From Floccularia luteovirens (Eukaryota > Basidiomycota > Agaricomycetes > Agaricales > Squamanitaceae): DNA of 64,000 nucleotides. Position numbers and translations under genes: made by a program. Below are positions 36,337 through 49,142 of the stretch, piece by piece (position 1 is the stretch's first letter; the number at the start of each line of letters is the position of its first letter). Location: NCBI GenBank assembly GCA_009739215.1, contig VSJF01000009.1, forward strand, positions 992,001-1,056,000. The letters run 5' to 3'. Below the pieces are notes generated by a model. The model ran no database searches. It was not told where the DNA came from and saw nothing but the letters and a program-made list of their open reading frames with translations.

Positions 36337-36676
36337 AACAGCAGTGTCAAGAATTGGGGCAGCGATTTCTGTGAAGATTGGTACGCGCAAGGAATGGACG
36401 AGTGGAAGGAAACGAGGGTCCAATGGTGTCGTTTTTCCATGCAGGTACTTTCTTATGATGCAACACTGCATCCTTTCTATCAGATATGTGGAAGGGCGAT
36501 GCGAACAACAGTTACAACACATCGATCTATCTTCGCCTATAGACAATTGTAAAATGATTATCGGATTATTATCGTACCACTTGACTAGATTTCAATCATA
36601 AGCCCGGCAGTGAATATGTCTGCGCGATACTTCGAGTTGGTGATGAACTATTGAAGCTTCAGGTTGTAGATTTATC
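36337..36676. other. Upstream flank of copy D
   Basis: This resembles the upstream flank of copy C for the first roughly 40 bases (CAGCAGTGTCAAGAATTGGG) and then diverges. No gene is seen. Confidence 0.45.
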
Positions 36677-37023
36677 GCTGATTTCAATAGAGTATGCCAA
36701 AGTGCCTTTTTAGGAAAACACAACAAATTTGTGTGCGAGGTCACGTAGTTTTGTCTCATATCTCAATGAATATACATCCGTTCTTGTAGATTTTATATAT
36801 TCGGAATCTATAAACTATTCTACAGGTGCTCGAAACAAAAAAAGTGTAATTTGACCATCTAGAAAATTTTTGGTAAGTATTCCGATCAAATGAGCGTTTT
36901 CTCTTTTCTCTCGATGTCAAATGATTCTACGGGCAACATAAGAGCTTGTATGCACTCCCCGCGATATCCTCCAAGTGTTGCAAAAAGAATCAGAGCAAAC
37001 GGTCTAGTGGAAGACCCACAACG
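36677..37023 (+). repeat. Inverted-repeat left arm
   Basis: It pairs with 37699-38051 on the opposite strand. It includes TCAATGAATATACATCCG, TTCTACAGGTGCTCGAAAC and GCAACATAAGAGCTTGTATG, all found reversed in the right arm. Confidence 0.85.
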
Positions 37024-37698
37024 ACCATATGTTGTAAAAACAGAAATTACTGGATGTCCCCGCAGCAAGCCCTGGTTCCTGCCATGGTCAACCATCGCAA
37101 GAAATAGCAAGCACTGGCCAAAAAGGCTAAAAACGTTGGCCAGAAGCTCTCAACGGCCCCAAAGTCCGCCACAGGTCATATCCCCCAACACAAAAAAGCT
37201 GAAACCCCGGAGGAAGAGGAGCCCATTGAAGTGGCCCCTGCACCAAGATTCCAACGCAAACTGAAGCTCAAGAAACCCAAAGAACTGTTCTTCACGACAG
37301 AATCTGAAAACTCCATCCAGAATGAAATTACACCTGCACCATCACTCTCAGATGGATATGTCAAGGCAGTAAGAACTGCTGTTGGTGTTCTTCTCGAAAA
37401 GGGGCTTCAGTTTTGGAGACTTTGAGCTCAGAACCTTTACATAACACTATCCAGAGTGTATGGAATCAAACGTTCGAGAATAATATGGCCCCACAGTTTC
37501 TGAAATTGAGGGGGGTGATAGTGGCAAAGAAAGGCTTGTGGGAGATGATCCAGATGTCATTGAGGATATAGATGAGCTCATATACCCAGCAGGTGAATTC
37601 CGGAATAGTAATACCCTTAGGCACATCGTCGTTGTTGAAGAAAGAGGTGTTGTTGTAATGGGCACGAGATGACTAAGGTGAGCTCCCTGGTTACTTAC

Positions 37699-38051
37699 CG
37701 TTGTGGGTCTCTCACTGGACCGTTTGCTCTGATTCTTTTTGCAACACTTGGAGGATATCGTGGGGAGTGCATACAAGCTCTTATGTTGCCCGTAGAATCA
37801 TTTGACATCGAGAGAAAAGAGAAAACGCTCATTTAATCGGAATACTTACCAAAAATTTTCTAGATGGTCAAATTACACTTTTTTTGTTTCGAGCACCTGT
37901 AGAATAGTCTGTAGATTCCGAATATATAAAAATCTACAAGAACGGATGTATATTCATTGAGATATGAGACAAAACTACTTGAGGTGACCTCGCACACAAA
38001 TTTGTTGTGTTTTCCTAAAATGGCACTTTGGCATACTCTATTGAAATCAGC
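37699..38051 (-). repeat. Inverted-repeat right arm
   Basis: This is the reverse complement of 36677-37023. The two arms differ by few substitutions, so the inversion or insertion is young or is kept alike by conversion. Confidence 0.85.
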
Positions 38052-38875
38052 TATAATGTATGGCATATATCGATAATAATGTGTGTTTGTGACATGTGTG
38101 AATTATTCTTATAGACTTATTCCCGTCCATTGATCATGCACATGATAGTTCTGATGTTTGTTTGATATTTCTGATTCAACATTGCCATGATGGTTACGGT
38201 ATGATGCCTGGAAAACATACCAGCGATAACCTTTTTACTCTCAAGTGAAGAAACAAACCGTCTTGAGTTCGTTACTGACAGGCTTTTCCTTATGTCAATG
38301 GAACCGTCAACAGTACCTGATAGTGTGACGAAACCCACTCAGCTGAACTCCACGCACAACCTTTTAAGGATACTTACAAGCATTATACAGATTCCAGGCT
38401 ATATTCCAGAGCTATGTCTGAGCTCACTTGGCCACAACATCCATGGTGGTGGTAGCGGATCAAACTGGATGTGCGGCAAATACCGACAATTGACGTCATA
38501 TTTACATAGCTATAACATTACACCGAAAACATATCCGTCGTAATCTCTTCTGCTCTGTCTTTCTGCCCCCATCTTATGTTATTTTTGGATTGGAAGGTTA
38601 TTGGTACTGGTTCGGGTTTTCTTTGGATGTTATAGCTCCGAGGGGAAATAATGTTGCGTTATACCATATGATGCGATAGCAGGGGAAGAAAGAGTGAAAG
38701 GACAGATATAAATCCACTTTGCATTAAGCAGGCCTAAAAGAAACTCATAATCAACGCCCTTTATTTCCCTCCTCGTCTTGTTCCAGCTTCTCAACATTAT
38801 CTTCCAGTTCACAGAGTTCAATCTTATCTGCTTCCTTGTCGGAACATATACCAAACATAAATATCCTTGATTCAT
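38052..38875. other. Intergenic upstream of the MFS gene
   Basis: I see no supported gene in these 0.8 kb. A pyrimidine-rich stretch around 38540-38570 and 38760-38800 fits a promoter of the gene starting at 38876. Confidence 0.4.
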
Positions 38876-41200
38876 GCCTTCGGAACCTATCGAAGCAGAA
38901 TTTGCGGCCCCGCCTGTTTTGACATATGCTCAGGAGGAGAGATTCCGGATGTATGAGCTTTAATCCGTCCCTGAATATGAATCTGGTAGTGAACCTGGCA
39001 ATGGGAGAGGATCGTCAACTACCCACACAAACCATAATGATAATGGTTATGAACCTACCTCGGGGACAAATTTGAATCTGGATAGTAGGTTCCATATTGT
39101 TACGTTCGAGAAAGGTGCGAAGGAGGACCCAAGGGAGTGGGGTAGAGGAAAGAAGTGGTGAGTAAATGCTCCTAAAATCGATCTCTACAGAAATTCATGC
39201 GTTTTTAATGTAGGTATGTGACGGTAACAACAGCTATGTTATGCTTTGCAGTGGCATTCGGAAGCTCAATTGTTACTGGAGAGTAAGTCATTTCACTCTG
39301 CGGCTGGAGTAAACCAATGACCACATCCTCTTGAATAGCATGTTTGGCCCCGCGATTGAATTCGGCCCAAGCCAGACAGTGGTCAATCTCACAGTTACAT
39401 GTTTCGTTATCGGTTTCGGGATCGGGTGCATTCTTCCTCTTTTCGTCTCTACTAGTTTCCTTACGCTCAAATTATTGAAGGCCCCTTTTACTATCACCAC
39501 TTTCCGAAGTTTTAGGACGTAGACCAATCTACATCACGAGTCTCCTGCTATACACGCTATTTACCCTCCCAAGCGCACTCTCAAAGAACGTTCAGACCCT
39601 TGTTGTTGCTCGAATGATTGCAGGTATTGCTGCGTCTGCACCCATGTGCAACGTTGGTGGGAGGTTGGTTGGTTCATCTATATACTGAATACATTGATTG
39701 AGTTTTGCCTGACGTGTACAGTATTGCTGATGTCTGGAGCGTTGAAGAAAGAGGAGCGCCAATGGCAATTTTCAGTGGAACGATCTTGTGAGCTGGATTC
39801 TTCTACTTTTTCGATACAATACTCATCTTGAATAAAGTATCGGTCCATGCGTAGGTCCCATGATTGGAGGATGGATAGGTGAACGTGCAGGATGGCGCTG
39901 GAATTGTACGATTTCTTCCTCCCATTCACATGCAAGTTTACTGATATAATTTTAATAAAATCAGACTGGGTTCTTCTGATATTCACCGGAGTATGCTTCG
40001 TGCTTACGTTATTTATACCCGAGACCCTCGCTCCTGTTTTATTGAGACGGAGGCTGAACGATTACAACCTGGGGGGGAAAAATCATTTTCAGAGGTTCAC
40101 ATTTAGCAAGAGAAGTGATACTTTCATAAATGAGAAAGTAAACACCATTGGTATTCCCCAGAAGCAGTACTGTACCCTTGAAGAGTTGAATCGACCACCC
40201 TTCGCAAAGGTATTAAGGGACGCATTGGTTTTGCCCTTTGTCATGCTTCTTGAAGAGCCAATTATTTTCTTCATGTCATGCTGTGGGTGTCTATGTTGAC
40301 TACAATGACTCTCACAGATCTTACTGACTGATGGTGTTAGATCTGTCGTTTGTCTACAGTCTCCTATGTAAGTATTTTATTTGTCCTTTTCGCGAATTTA
40401 CTCACCTCCAAGGATAGACCTTCTGTTCTTTGCGTTCCCAATCGCATTCAGTGAGATTCGTGGATTTAGCCCTGGTATTACTGGGATAACATTTGTTAGC
40501 ACCATGGTTCGTCCTTCTCTGTTACCGAATATTGCAGAGGTGATGTACCATTTCTTTCACCCATACAGATCGGTGTTCTTGCTGCGGGAATGCTTGTCCC
40601 GTTACAAGAGCGTATATATGCCAAAGTTACTGTGAATGGAACATTCCCGGAGGCGCGGCTTTACCCGATGCTTATGGGCTCGATGTGAGTATCTGGCGAT
40701 TTGTCGTCATTGATTTGGTGTAACCGAGGTTATCTTGGTTGATAGTATCCTCCCAATTGCATTATTCATCTTCGCGTTCACCGGAGCGTACGAGCACGTC
40801 CATTGGATCGGCCTGTGTAACCCATATCTTATCTCATGCAACCCACATTGACAATTCAACAGCTCCTTGTATATCCGGATCACTTTTCGGATTCGCCATG
40901 ATTCTGCTTTACGTATCCGCCAAATCTTATATCATTGACAGCTACAGCACACGCGCAGCAACTGCTATGGCGGCAAAGACGTTTTTACGTTCAGAAGTAG
41001 GCGCTATGGTACCGTTATTCGTTACTCCAATGTTCCATGGAATGGGATTCCAGTGGGCTGGCCTGCTATTAGCACTCGTAGCTGTTGCGATTACGCCGAT
41101 TCCTTGGGTGTTTTGGACTTTTGGACAGAGAGTGAGGTCGAGATCGAGGAGGGCGGTTGGAGGAGTAGGTATGGGATCAAGCTTTCCAGTGAAAGTTTAA
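38876..41200 (+). pseudogene. MFS drug:H+ antiporter-like transporter, disrupted
   Basis: The family can be followed over its full length across about ten exons. A hydrophilic N-terminus (MPSEPIEAEFAAPP) leads to DPREWGRGKKW, then the first helix. MFGPAIEFGPSQTVVNLTVT follows, then PLSEVLGRRPIYIT (MFS signature), ARMIAGIAASAPMCNVGG, SIADVWSVEERGAPMAIFSG, GPCVGPMIGGWIGERAGWRW (antiporter motif C region), FIPETLAPVLLRRR and, in the second half, FAFPIAFSEIRGFSPG, GVLAAGMLVPLQERIYAK and GAYEHVHWIGL. These proteins export small toxic compounds across the plasma membrane. It is disrupted by an in-frame TAA at 38963-38965, and I could not keep phase at two junctions (near 40370-40415 and 40815-40862). 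Introns ending AAG occur near 39480 and 39838. It is probably inactive, unless the breaks are sequencing errors. Confidence 0.75.
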
Positions 41201-41327
41201 GCTGTGCGAATTTGACAATTATAATATTATTGTACGGTATTTATACAATCAATTACAGTTATCAGACTATACCGGGAGATGCCGTTAGAGCTTACCGTTC
41301 TCCTTCATTCGTTATTAACGCTGGTTG

Positions 41328-42541
41328 ATGAGGATAAACGCTGAAACTGTCTTGGTTGGTCGCAAAGTGGTCCTAGTACCTTATCGTGCTGAACATGTTC
41401 CTGTACGTTATGAATCCATCGATATAGCTTACTTTGTGAAACTAAGCTCTCGAGTCCTTACATTTTCCATTTCTCCATATATTTTGATGGATTTCGATAT
41501 CACCGCTCCCTCCGGTTTCATGAAACTATGCTAGAAATACCACGAGTGGATGCTAAATGAACATCTACGGGAACTCACCGCAAGCGACCCACTGAGTCTC
41601 GAAGAGGAATATTCTATGCAACGTTCGTAAACGTTTCCGTCATTCTTCTTGGGGATTTGTTTTTCCCGTTTGACTGCACTCCTGCCTGCTTTCCGTAGTA
41701 CCACAGTACTACCTCTGTCCCCGCAGGAAAAAAATTTATCAAAACACATAAGCCCCACGTGCAGTTCCGATAACCCCCTCCGATTCTCCCCAATGTCCCT
41801 ATTTCAATCTACATCTACTTCTCTCCCCTTAGATTAACGTTTACAATATTGACAAGCTGGTCATTGGACATATCTATCTTTACAGAATCATGGCAGGACG
41901 ATGAAGACAAGCTTACCTTCATTGTCCTTGCGCGCGATATCCGTGACCGCAGCGACCTCGAGTCTGATGGCGATAGTGAAAGTGATACGGATATTATGCC
42001 TGGGCATTTGTTGTCTCCAGATGATGCTCGTGTCAAACAATTACCTATGGTGGGAGATACTAACATTTTCTTACGGGGAAAAGTCTCACAGATGTGTATC
42101 GACATTGATGAAAATACGGATGAACCTGTGGACGAAGCGGAGATCATGATAATGATTGCGGGTACGCTTGTCTCCCCATTGGGGGTAAATATCCATATCT
42201 TAAAAAGAGTTGTATAACTGACGACAGAACCCGCGTATCGGAGAAGGGGATTTGCACAAGAGGCTCTCCAACTCCTGCTGACATATATTACTGGAATACC
42301 GGAGGCGTTCACCAACCTACCGCCTGATTATAAGACTCCGGCGGGTGAAGACAAGCGAAACAATTTGCCGGCCGCGTGTAGCGTCGTGCCCTGCGCGCTC
42401 CGGTTGTCGCCGACGCACTTAACGACACGGATCTCGGAAGATAACATGCCAAGTATCCGTCTATTCGAAGGTTTAGGATTCCAGATAACAAAGCGTGTGG
42501 AGGTGTTTCAGGAAGTCGAAATGCGCTGGAGGCGGTCATGA
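41328..42541 (+). CDS. N-acetyltransferase, NAT9-like (GNAT family)
   Basis: Four exons (41328-41402, 41535-41622, 41886-42161, 42228-42541) join in phase to 250 aa. The start MRINAETVLVGRKVVLVPYR, the block YHEWMLNEHLRELTASDPLS with EEEYSMQ, and the acetyl-CoA-binding EPAYRRRGFAQEALQLLL are characteristic of the NAT9 branch of GNAT enzymes. The C-terminal ISEDNMPSIRLFEGLGF is the usual GNAT end. In animals NAT9 proteins act near microtubules; the fungal role is unknown. The acidic insert between residues 70 and 110 (DLESDGDSESDTD) is variable among fungi. Introns 1 and 2 (132 and 263 bases) are much longer than the norm here. It starts 128 bases after the MFS stop. Confidence 0.9.
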
Positions 42542-45168
42542 TGAAATTTGGGATAAGTTAATTACTTGGGTTTGGGGGAGTTATTTCGCTGTTAAGCGTG
42601 CACCATACAGTTGTGAGACAACTTTAGCATTTCGACGCCCATTAAAGGAGATGAGAACGATATAGGCGAGCGGTATGGTTTTGTTCTTGCTTGGAGCTAT
42701 AGGGTTGTACGTGCTTGTAGTTAAAGATAGAGGTTGATATCCTATTTTGTGCATCCTGTCTTACCATGTGGCGCGTATGTTATAGAAGCGAGCGGTGTTT
42801 TTCAGTTTCGCATTTCGCAAAAACCATTGAGGAAGTGTTGCCCCGTGTTGAGCCTTTCCCAGGATTAGGAGACATACGACATTATTTTTGTTCCTAATTG
42901 ATAATCGTTTGTCGTTTGGGTAACTTGTACCATATTCCACACGAAAATTTGGGTTTGTTTTGTTGCTGCTATTACAATCTCCGCTCCGGCATGTGTGCTG
43001 TCCGACACGAGATTTCTTAAGTTTTAATTTGTTGTGGGCGCGTTCATGAGTTCGTTGCTCTTCTAATACCTCAACTTCCCTGAGAAAGAAAGAAGAAAAT
43101 GGAAACGCTGACTCCATCGTCTAGAGCTGTCTACTCCAGCACCAGTATATTTCTGGGCAAGACTCTTTGATTAATCCAAATTCAGGTGTGTTGTACTCAC
43201 ATCCGATGTTCTTACGCACGATACAAAAGGATATATTAGATACGTAAACTTGTTTCTCTCTCTCAGTGCTCACATGGAACATGCAGGTTTCGATGGTGAA
43301 TGATACGAAAATTAGAAGAAAAGCTACTGCGATCTTTATCTGTGGAGGTCTGAGGACAAAAAATGAATTGCTTTTGACATATCTGCGAAATGCCAAGCAC
43401 GCTCTAATCGAGGTGGCATAGGTATTTACTCCACTTTGGCAGTAATTGGCGGGCGCACGCTCGGACAAGGGAATTTCGCACCCGACGCATTTACTCGCGC
43501 ACCAATCTTTAGACATACCGTTTGTCATAAAGATCCACATTTCTATATACGAGTTCGGTGTCGCACTGTCAGATATGTATCAAACATCGATAGACTGTGT
43601 TGGTATTGTAACACCCATGTGTTTCTTCCTTCAGAGTTTAACAGTCACAAACGGTAAATCTTCTTGCCGTTTGCGTAAAATTTTCCAGCCAAACAGAATG
43701 GTATGTGGCTTCTACGAAACTCATTGAATCTCCATCCATTCCTTGTGCTACTGTCGATAAGTTTGATGTGCTAGATCCTATCTTCAATCATACGATGCAC
43801 CGTTAGAATGTTTCGTATGGTTGTGACGTAGGTTCTTTTCCCACTTCGAGTTATCTACAATGGAACACTATATGGAGAAGCAAACTTTGAACGTACATTT
43901 TTGGACCTCTCCGGTCACCAAGGGCTTATCCTACTCGGATGAAAAAAAAATTGATGTCTGAGACCTAGGACTCGACAATTTCCAGCCCAAGAAAGCATGA
44001 TGATGCACATGTACACCCATGTTATGCTTGGTTGAAGATAAGAATGGACTCCCATGTGTGAGCTCATGACACCGTCATCGATGATTTGGGGTGTGATGTA
44101 CGTGTCACCCCAACCTTTAATCAACAGAACATAAGCTGTGAAAGCTATTTTGAACATACCTTCCTAGGAAGCGCAGGTCACAACATGTTCTACAACTCAT
44201 CAATTAATCTCCCAAGACAGAACATCCACAATCAATGGAATAACACCGGTATGTGTTTCATCTTCATTGGGATGAAGTGTGGGTATATTTTCTTTCGATG
44301 CTGTTAATACATAAGGTAGTTTCTTGATCACAATAGCCATACGAGACCATCTCCTTTTACATTTCGCCACTAAAACAACAGCATGTGCCAGTGGACAAGC
44401 AACGACTTTGCGATCAATGCATCTTCAATTGATGGCTTGGCTTATGCATTCGTTCATCATGGCGTAAGCCAAATTTACTGTCAGTTCTGTATTAGTACGA
44501 TCATACTATATACTATGTAAGAACGGAACCTTCGTGCCGGAGAGCGCTTCTTTAATACTTGTCAGCAGGTCCGAAGCACAATGGAACACTGACCATCGTT
44601 TATCTATAATTAAGTACACTTGTAGGGTCATATGTGAGCTTCTCATGTTCACAGGTTGATGATAGGTGCCACTTAAGTGCGATCATCTGAAATTGTCAAT
44701 GTCCCGGTATGAGCGGCAGATTTGCTATATCGTTAATGTTCTCTCAGGCGACTCGACTATTATCCCGTTCAGAACAGCGGAGAATCAGTTTCTTTTGGTC
44801 ATATTACCCTGAACTTCTTTGGAAGGGACCGTTTAAACTGCGTTCCATAACGAGAAAAAAATACATTCTAAATTAAAAATCTAGCCCGCAATAAAGGGTG
44901 GCTATGTGTAATATGCATCCAAAAAATAAATGAATAACAAATAACGTTCTCAATGTGTAATCAGACGCCCCAGGCTAACTACTTTTTTTTAACGGCTTAC
45001 AAAAGTGGGTCACATAAGGAAAAGTGATGGCATTAACACCATCGGGTACGATGACCCTGGCGTAGTAACCAGTGTGATCGCGGAAAAGGAGGACTGCTTG
45101 ATAAACGGAAATGTCAAATCGCCTCAGGGACACGAAGCGGCGAACACGTAGGAAACCGAAGCGTATTA
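42542..45168. other. Long region without a supported gene
   Basis: This is 2.6 kb. A minus-strand open frame at 43121-43540 includes a hydrophobic run (IKIAVAFLLIFVSFTIE), and one at 42761-43117 is Lys/Arg-rich, but neither has a recognisable domain and I could not chain exons. It may contain an unrecognised lineage-specific gene. Confidence 0.35.
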
Positions 45169-46359
45169 TTACAGAGGGCCATTAGGGTTCCCCGTTGGAA
45201 ATGCACCATTGCTGTTATTTTGGATATTAGCACCAATCAGGTGCGGGAGGACTTCCGAGAGCACCCTTCGCTGGAACTCCTGGGAGGCAGCTTGAAAAGG
45301 AGGGGGAATATATCCGTTACAATCAGAAGCGAGGACCCCAGTGCGCCCGGTGAGGGAGTCCTGTAAAATTAACATCAACAGAGTGTTCGTTTGTGCAATA
45401 ATTCAAATGCATACAATAGTTTTGACGAAACAATTGTTGACGATTTGTAGCATATCTTCTACCTGACGGTGGGTATACACAGGTACATCTCGGCTGCGGA
45501 TCCTAGCCAAGTTTGCGGCGTTGTTCGTGTCGTTAAATCCGTCCGGTTGCGTACCGGAAGGCAGACAAGTTTCTGGAAGTTGGGGATATGACGAGGAGAA
45601 GAATGATGGAGGTGAAGGCGCCAATGAACTCTTTAACTTTAATCAATATATTAGCGGATTAGGCAATTTCGCAGAGCTTACAGCTGAAGAAGAGGAGCTA
45701 GGTCTTCTGTGGTTGCGTGAAAAGTCAAAATCACTTTCGCACGTAGAGGGCGAGCTTGTATCAGAAGACGAGGCCATTGGTGAAGACGTATCATTCATTG
45801 CAGATAACGTGGAGAGGAAGTTTGCAAATTCTGCTGGGTCATCGTGGTTTTGCACTGCAAATTGGTCTGGAGTAGGAAATGGTATGTTCGATATGTTCGA
45901 TGTGCGGTTATAGTTGTGCATGTCGTTAATTTGCGTTGCCCTCATCATGCCTAAATCCATCAAGTCATGATTATAAGATTCGTTCGTGTTAAGTAGTTGT
46001 GTATTGTGGAGCGAAGGGTCTGTATTCCAATGCTTATTTGGGCATTGTGGGAAATGGACATGTAAGTCGTCACTGTAATATAGGTCAGACGCTGTGCTCA
46101 GCATCGAAAGGATGGAACTTGACGTACTTGTTATTGAATGGTTCGTTGCATAAGGGACAATTGATTTCTACGCTCCGGATATCTATGGCGGCGTTTAAGA
46201 AAATTGCTCTTGAGAATATACAATAGACATACGGATGTGATAGTGCCTTCGCAAGTTGGACCTTCTTGTGAAGGGAGCTTTGCACTTAGGGCAGTGGTAT
46301 GCCCCGTCACTCGGATCGCGACGGAGGCCATCAATGGTCACGCGATGGTCAACCTGCAT
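45169..46359 (-). CDS. C2H2 zinc-finger transcription factor, with in-frame TGA
   Basis: Exons 46233-46359, 46128-46182 and 46072 downward join in phase. Finger 1 is YHCPKCKAPFTRRSNLRRHYHIH. Finger 2 is CPLCNEPFNNNDDLHVHFPQC, a C2HC variant. TGA at 45643-45645 ends the protein at 203 aa, in a Ser-rich region. The same frame stays open beyond it (SSLAPSPPSFFSSSYP, then VPVYTHRQVEDMLQIVNN) to a donor at 45415, and a last exon 45169-45360 (DSLTGRTGVLASDCNGYIP) ends at a normal stop, 343 codons in all. So either the stop is recent and removes a C-terminal domain, or there is readthrough. It is nuclear and probably DNA-binding. It is paralogous to the gene at 49143. Confidence 0.75.
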
Positions 46360-49142
46360 AATGTCACTCGCAGAACACAACTTGAAATGAGGGGGTATGA
46401 AAGTTGATACTCCTGAAAGTAACCTGCGGTATTTCAATCTATAGCCATTATGCACTTCATGTATTATTGAAAATGCTGATGACCGGTGCTTGGGTATAGA
46501 TCACAAGCAAAACTTCGGACGTCTCAGTGGCTACGAGGTGAGGTCGGTCACTATTTCAAGAAGTCAAAATGAGGCTAAGTCAAAATCATACGAAAATTCC
46601 CAGTAACCGACGCTTAGAGTTTTCCTTTCAAAAGCCGCTGAATAGCCGTTACCCCATCTTTATCTCACGTTGTATATTCGTGATCGTCGCAGACATGTGA
46701 GTTGTCATACCACATTAAAAAAAGGGGGAGACTCGACTGGTAAACATGAGAATGCTCCTCGTGCACTCAAAATGCTCTATAAAAATATCTTTCTAGATAA
46801 ATATCTTTTACAAATCAATGTTTTCCACAGATCTTTTCGCTGTAAGTTTTCCATCAAAATGTGACTGCAGACTGTCAAGTTTGGAATTAATTATCGATAT
46901 TATTGGGTCTGGACTAGATCTGACTTATGTGACTGGTGGTGCAAATTTGACCTGGGGTGACTTCGGGGATGGTGTCGGCAGACTCCAGTACTGTCCGGAT
47001 GTCGTACCGCCACAGAGTTCCACCGACAGATATCGGTAAAACTTGGGATTACGCTTGGAATGGTATACGCACTTAGCATTCCGCAAGTAAGCCTCCGTAC
47101 ACCTCGCAGATAACTCACTGTGGATCCCATGTACACCGCTATTTGTTATACTGGGAAATGATATTCTGAGGTTCGGGCAGAGGATATCATAATGGTCACG
47201 TGTGGTGTCAGACTTGGGTCCGTACAGAATTCCAGGGAAGGCGAATTCCTTACATATGAGTGAATGTCTATGCACAGCAATTCCAATTGCCATAATCAGT
47301 CAACGTATATTTGACAGTCATTCTTGAGGTGTAAGCGGACCAGTGACGCATATGGTAAACACTGCAATCTGTTCCGTATTGCGGCGAAAACCTGGTTTCA
47401 TTCTAACTTGGGCATTACGAATGCAGTAAATAAGGGTTGGATATAATTACTGCACGAAAATCTAGTCGTTCCGAATGTTTCAACAAGTAGAATTCACAGG
47501 TAGAATATTGTACCACCTTGTTGGTGCCCATTCTCGACAATCCAAAATAGGTAGTAGAAATTATAGATACATTCAAATGTAGGGCTCTTGCGGGTTTCCT
47601 TGTTATAGCCAAATGTATGAGTTATCAGTGTTCCGAAAGCAAACAGACCTTTCAGGATGTCATGGGAACTTTGAGAATGAAGGGGAATTATATTGTTCTT
47701 ACCCATGATGCCAATGAGATGTACATCGTTATCTCTGAGACGTCAGTGAATCTTGAGATACGAACAATGTAGTTTCATATCACCAGTTACATGCACCCGA
47801 AAAAGGAAAAACGCAAGTTACCTGAGTATCACAATAAGAACACACGCCCGAGATCATCAACTTTTAATTCTGAGAATATCTTCGAAGGGATAATAATCTC
47901 ACTGTGAACAAACAATCAACAAGCCGTAATGGCTGTAGAAACCCTCAACATAGATTATAGCTGAAAAAAGTGTCTGCAATCCTAATCCTGAATAAACGCT
48001 TTTCGGCAAAATAAACACGAGGACATACGTTATTCAGAACTGATTGATAAAGTGAGGAGCTCAGAAGGAGTTGATGGTACAGAACTTTTTGTTGTTAAAG
48101 AATGTCGTTATATACAAACAAGTTACAACCAATGACTTCCCTCTGCACCACGTGGCACTTGTTGACAGCAATGTTTGAATTTGGTTTGAATTTAATCTTT
48201 TAAGCTTGTAAAAAGCTGTTGAGCATTTCCCACACACCTCATTGAGTCCTGAACATTGATTTTGATATTGAATGCCTGAAGGCGTGATGATGAAGCACTG
48301 CGGCACTAAGCCTGAAAGCATGGAGAACTCTCATGCTACACGTTTTCTCGGCGGACAGTAATACCCGAAATGCTGCGCTGGTATTGAAATCAAAAAAACT
48401 GACAGCGATCAGACGGCGGTTTACTATCTTCGATTGTGGGCCTCACTTATGTGAAACCTTACCTTTGTGTGACATGGATACAGGAACATAGTTTCCATGT
48501 GAAAAGTGAAGGTCAGTTAGAAACAAATTTCTGCATTGTCCAAGATAGCTGTAAATGAAAGAGAGACGGATTTTTGCATGGATTGGTACTTGTTCTCCCT
48601 GCGGACAAGGACATTGATTAGACGGTAGCTTTTGGGTTATACATAACTGCTGAATACATATTGATGACACTAAATGGCGATGACACCAAGTACTATATTA
48701 GATTTGGGTTCGCCATCATTGGAACTCATTTTCTTTGTCAGCACATATTTTTGTCACAAAGAACGCCGCTATGAACAAGACGAGTCATAGATATGACATG
48801 ACTACCACAATATTCAAGCTTTAAAGATAAGCTGTGGGTCTGGTCTATACTATCTTCTTAAGCGGTATTCTGTACTCTGATTATAATCTTGGTTATAGGT
48901 AGATATCAGCCCGGAAACAAGTTTTAATGTACTTTATAGCTCTGATTTCTTGAGCATCAACATTGTTCCTTTTTTTTCACCGTGGTTTACGGAGCCGTAC
49001 TTCCGAGTTCCAGTGCTTTGCAATCGTGTTTCTCGGTGATGAGCGTCTTGGAACGCTCCCACGACTGCTTTTGCCGTGTCCCGTTTATAAATCACGAAGG
49101 AAATGTTTCAAGCAACCTTCCTGTGCCTCGTATCCCTTCTTC
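46360..49142. other. Intergenic region between two divergent regulators
   Basis: This 2.8 kb separates the two outward-pointing zinc-finger genes and must contain both promoters. Open frames such as 46925-47293 (-) show no known domain. Confidence 0.4.

Larger units (their letters stand above)
36677..38051. mobile_element. 1.4 kb element bounded by about 350-base inverted repeats
   Basis: The left arm 36677-37023 and right arm 37699-38051 are near-perfect reverse complements, differing by a handful of bases and one or two small indels. They start with GCTGATTTCAATAG and end at CCCACAACG. The centre (37024-37698) contains an open stretch (about 37110-37425) with a Lys/Glu/Pro-rich coding look (KKAETPEEEEPIEVAPAPR) but no domain I recognise and no transposase motif. 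I could not see a convincing target-site duplication. It could be a non-autonomous foldback-type element or an inverted duplication. A diverged relative of the arm lies at 11718-11910, which shows that the arm sequence is repeated elsewhere. Confidence 0.6.

Noticed and set aside
43121..43540. Hydrophobic minus-strand open frame as a membrane protein gene
   Set aside because: It has one possible helix only, no neighbouring exons in phase, and no family resemblance.
46925..47293. 122-aa minus-strand open frame between the zinc-finger genes
   Set aside because: There is no domain or splice context, and the length is within chance for this base composition.
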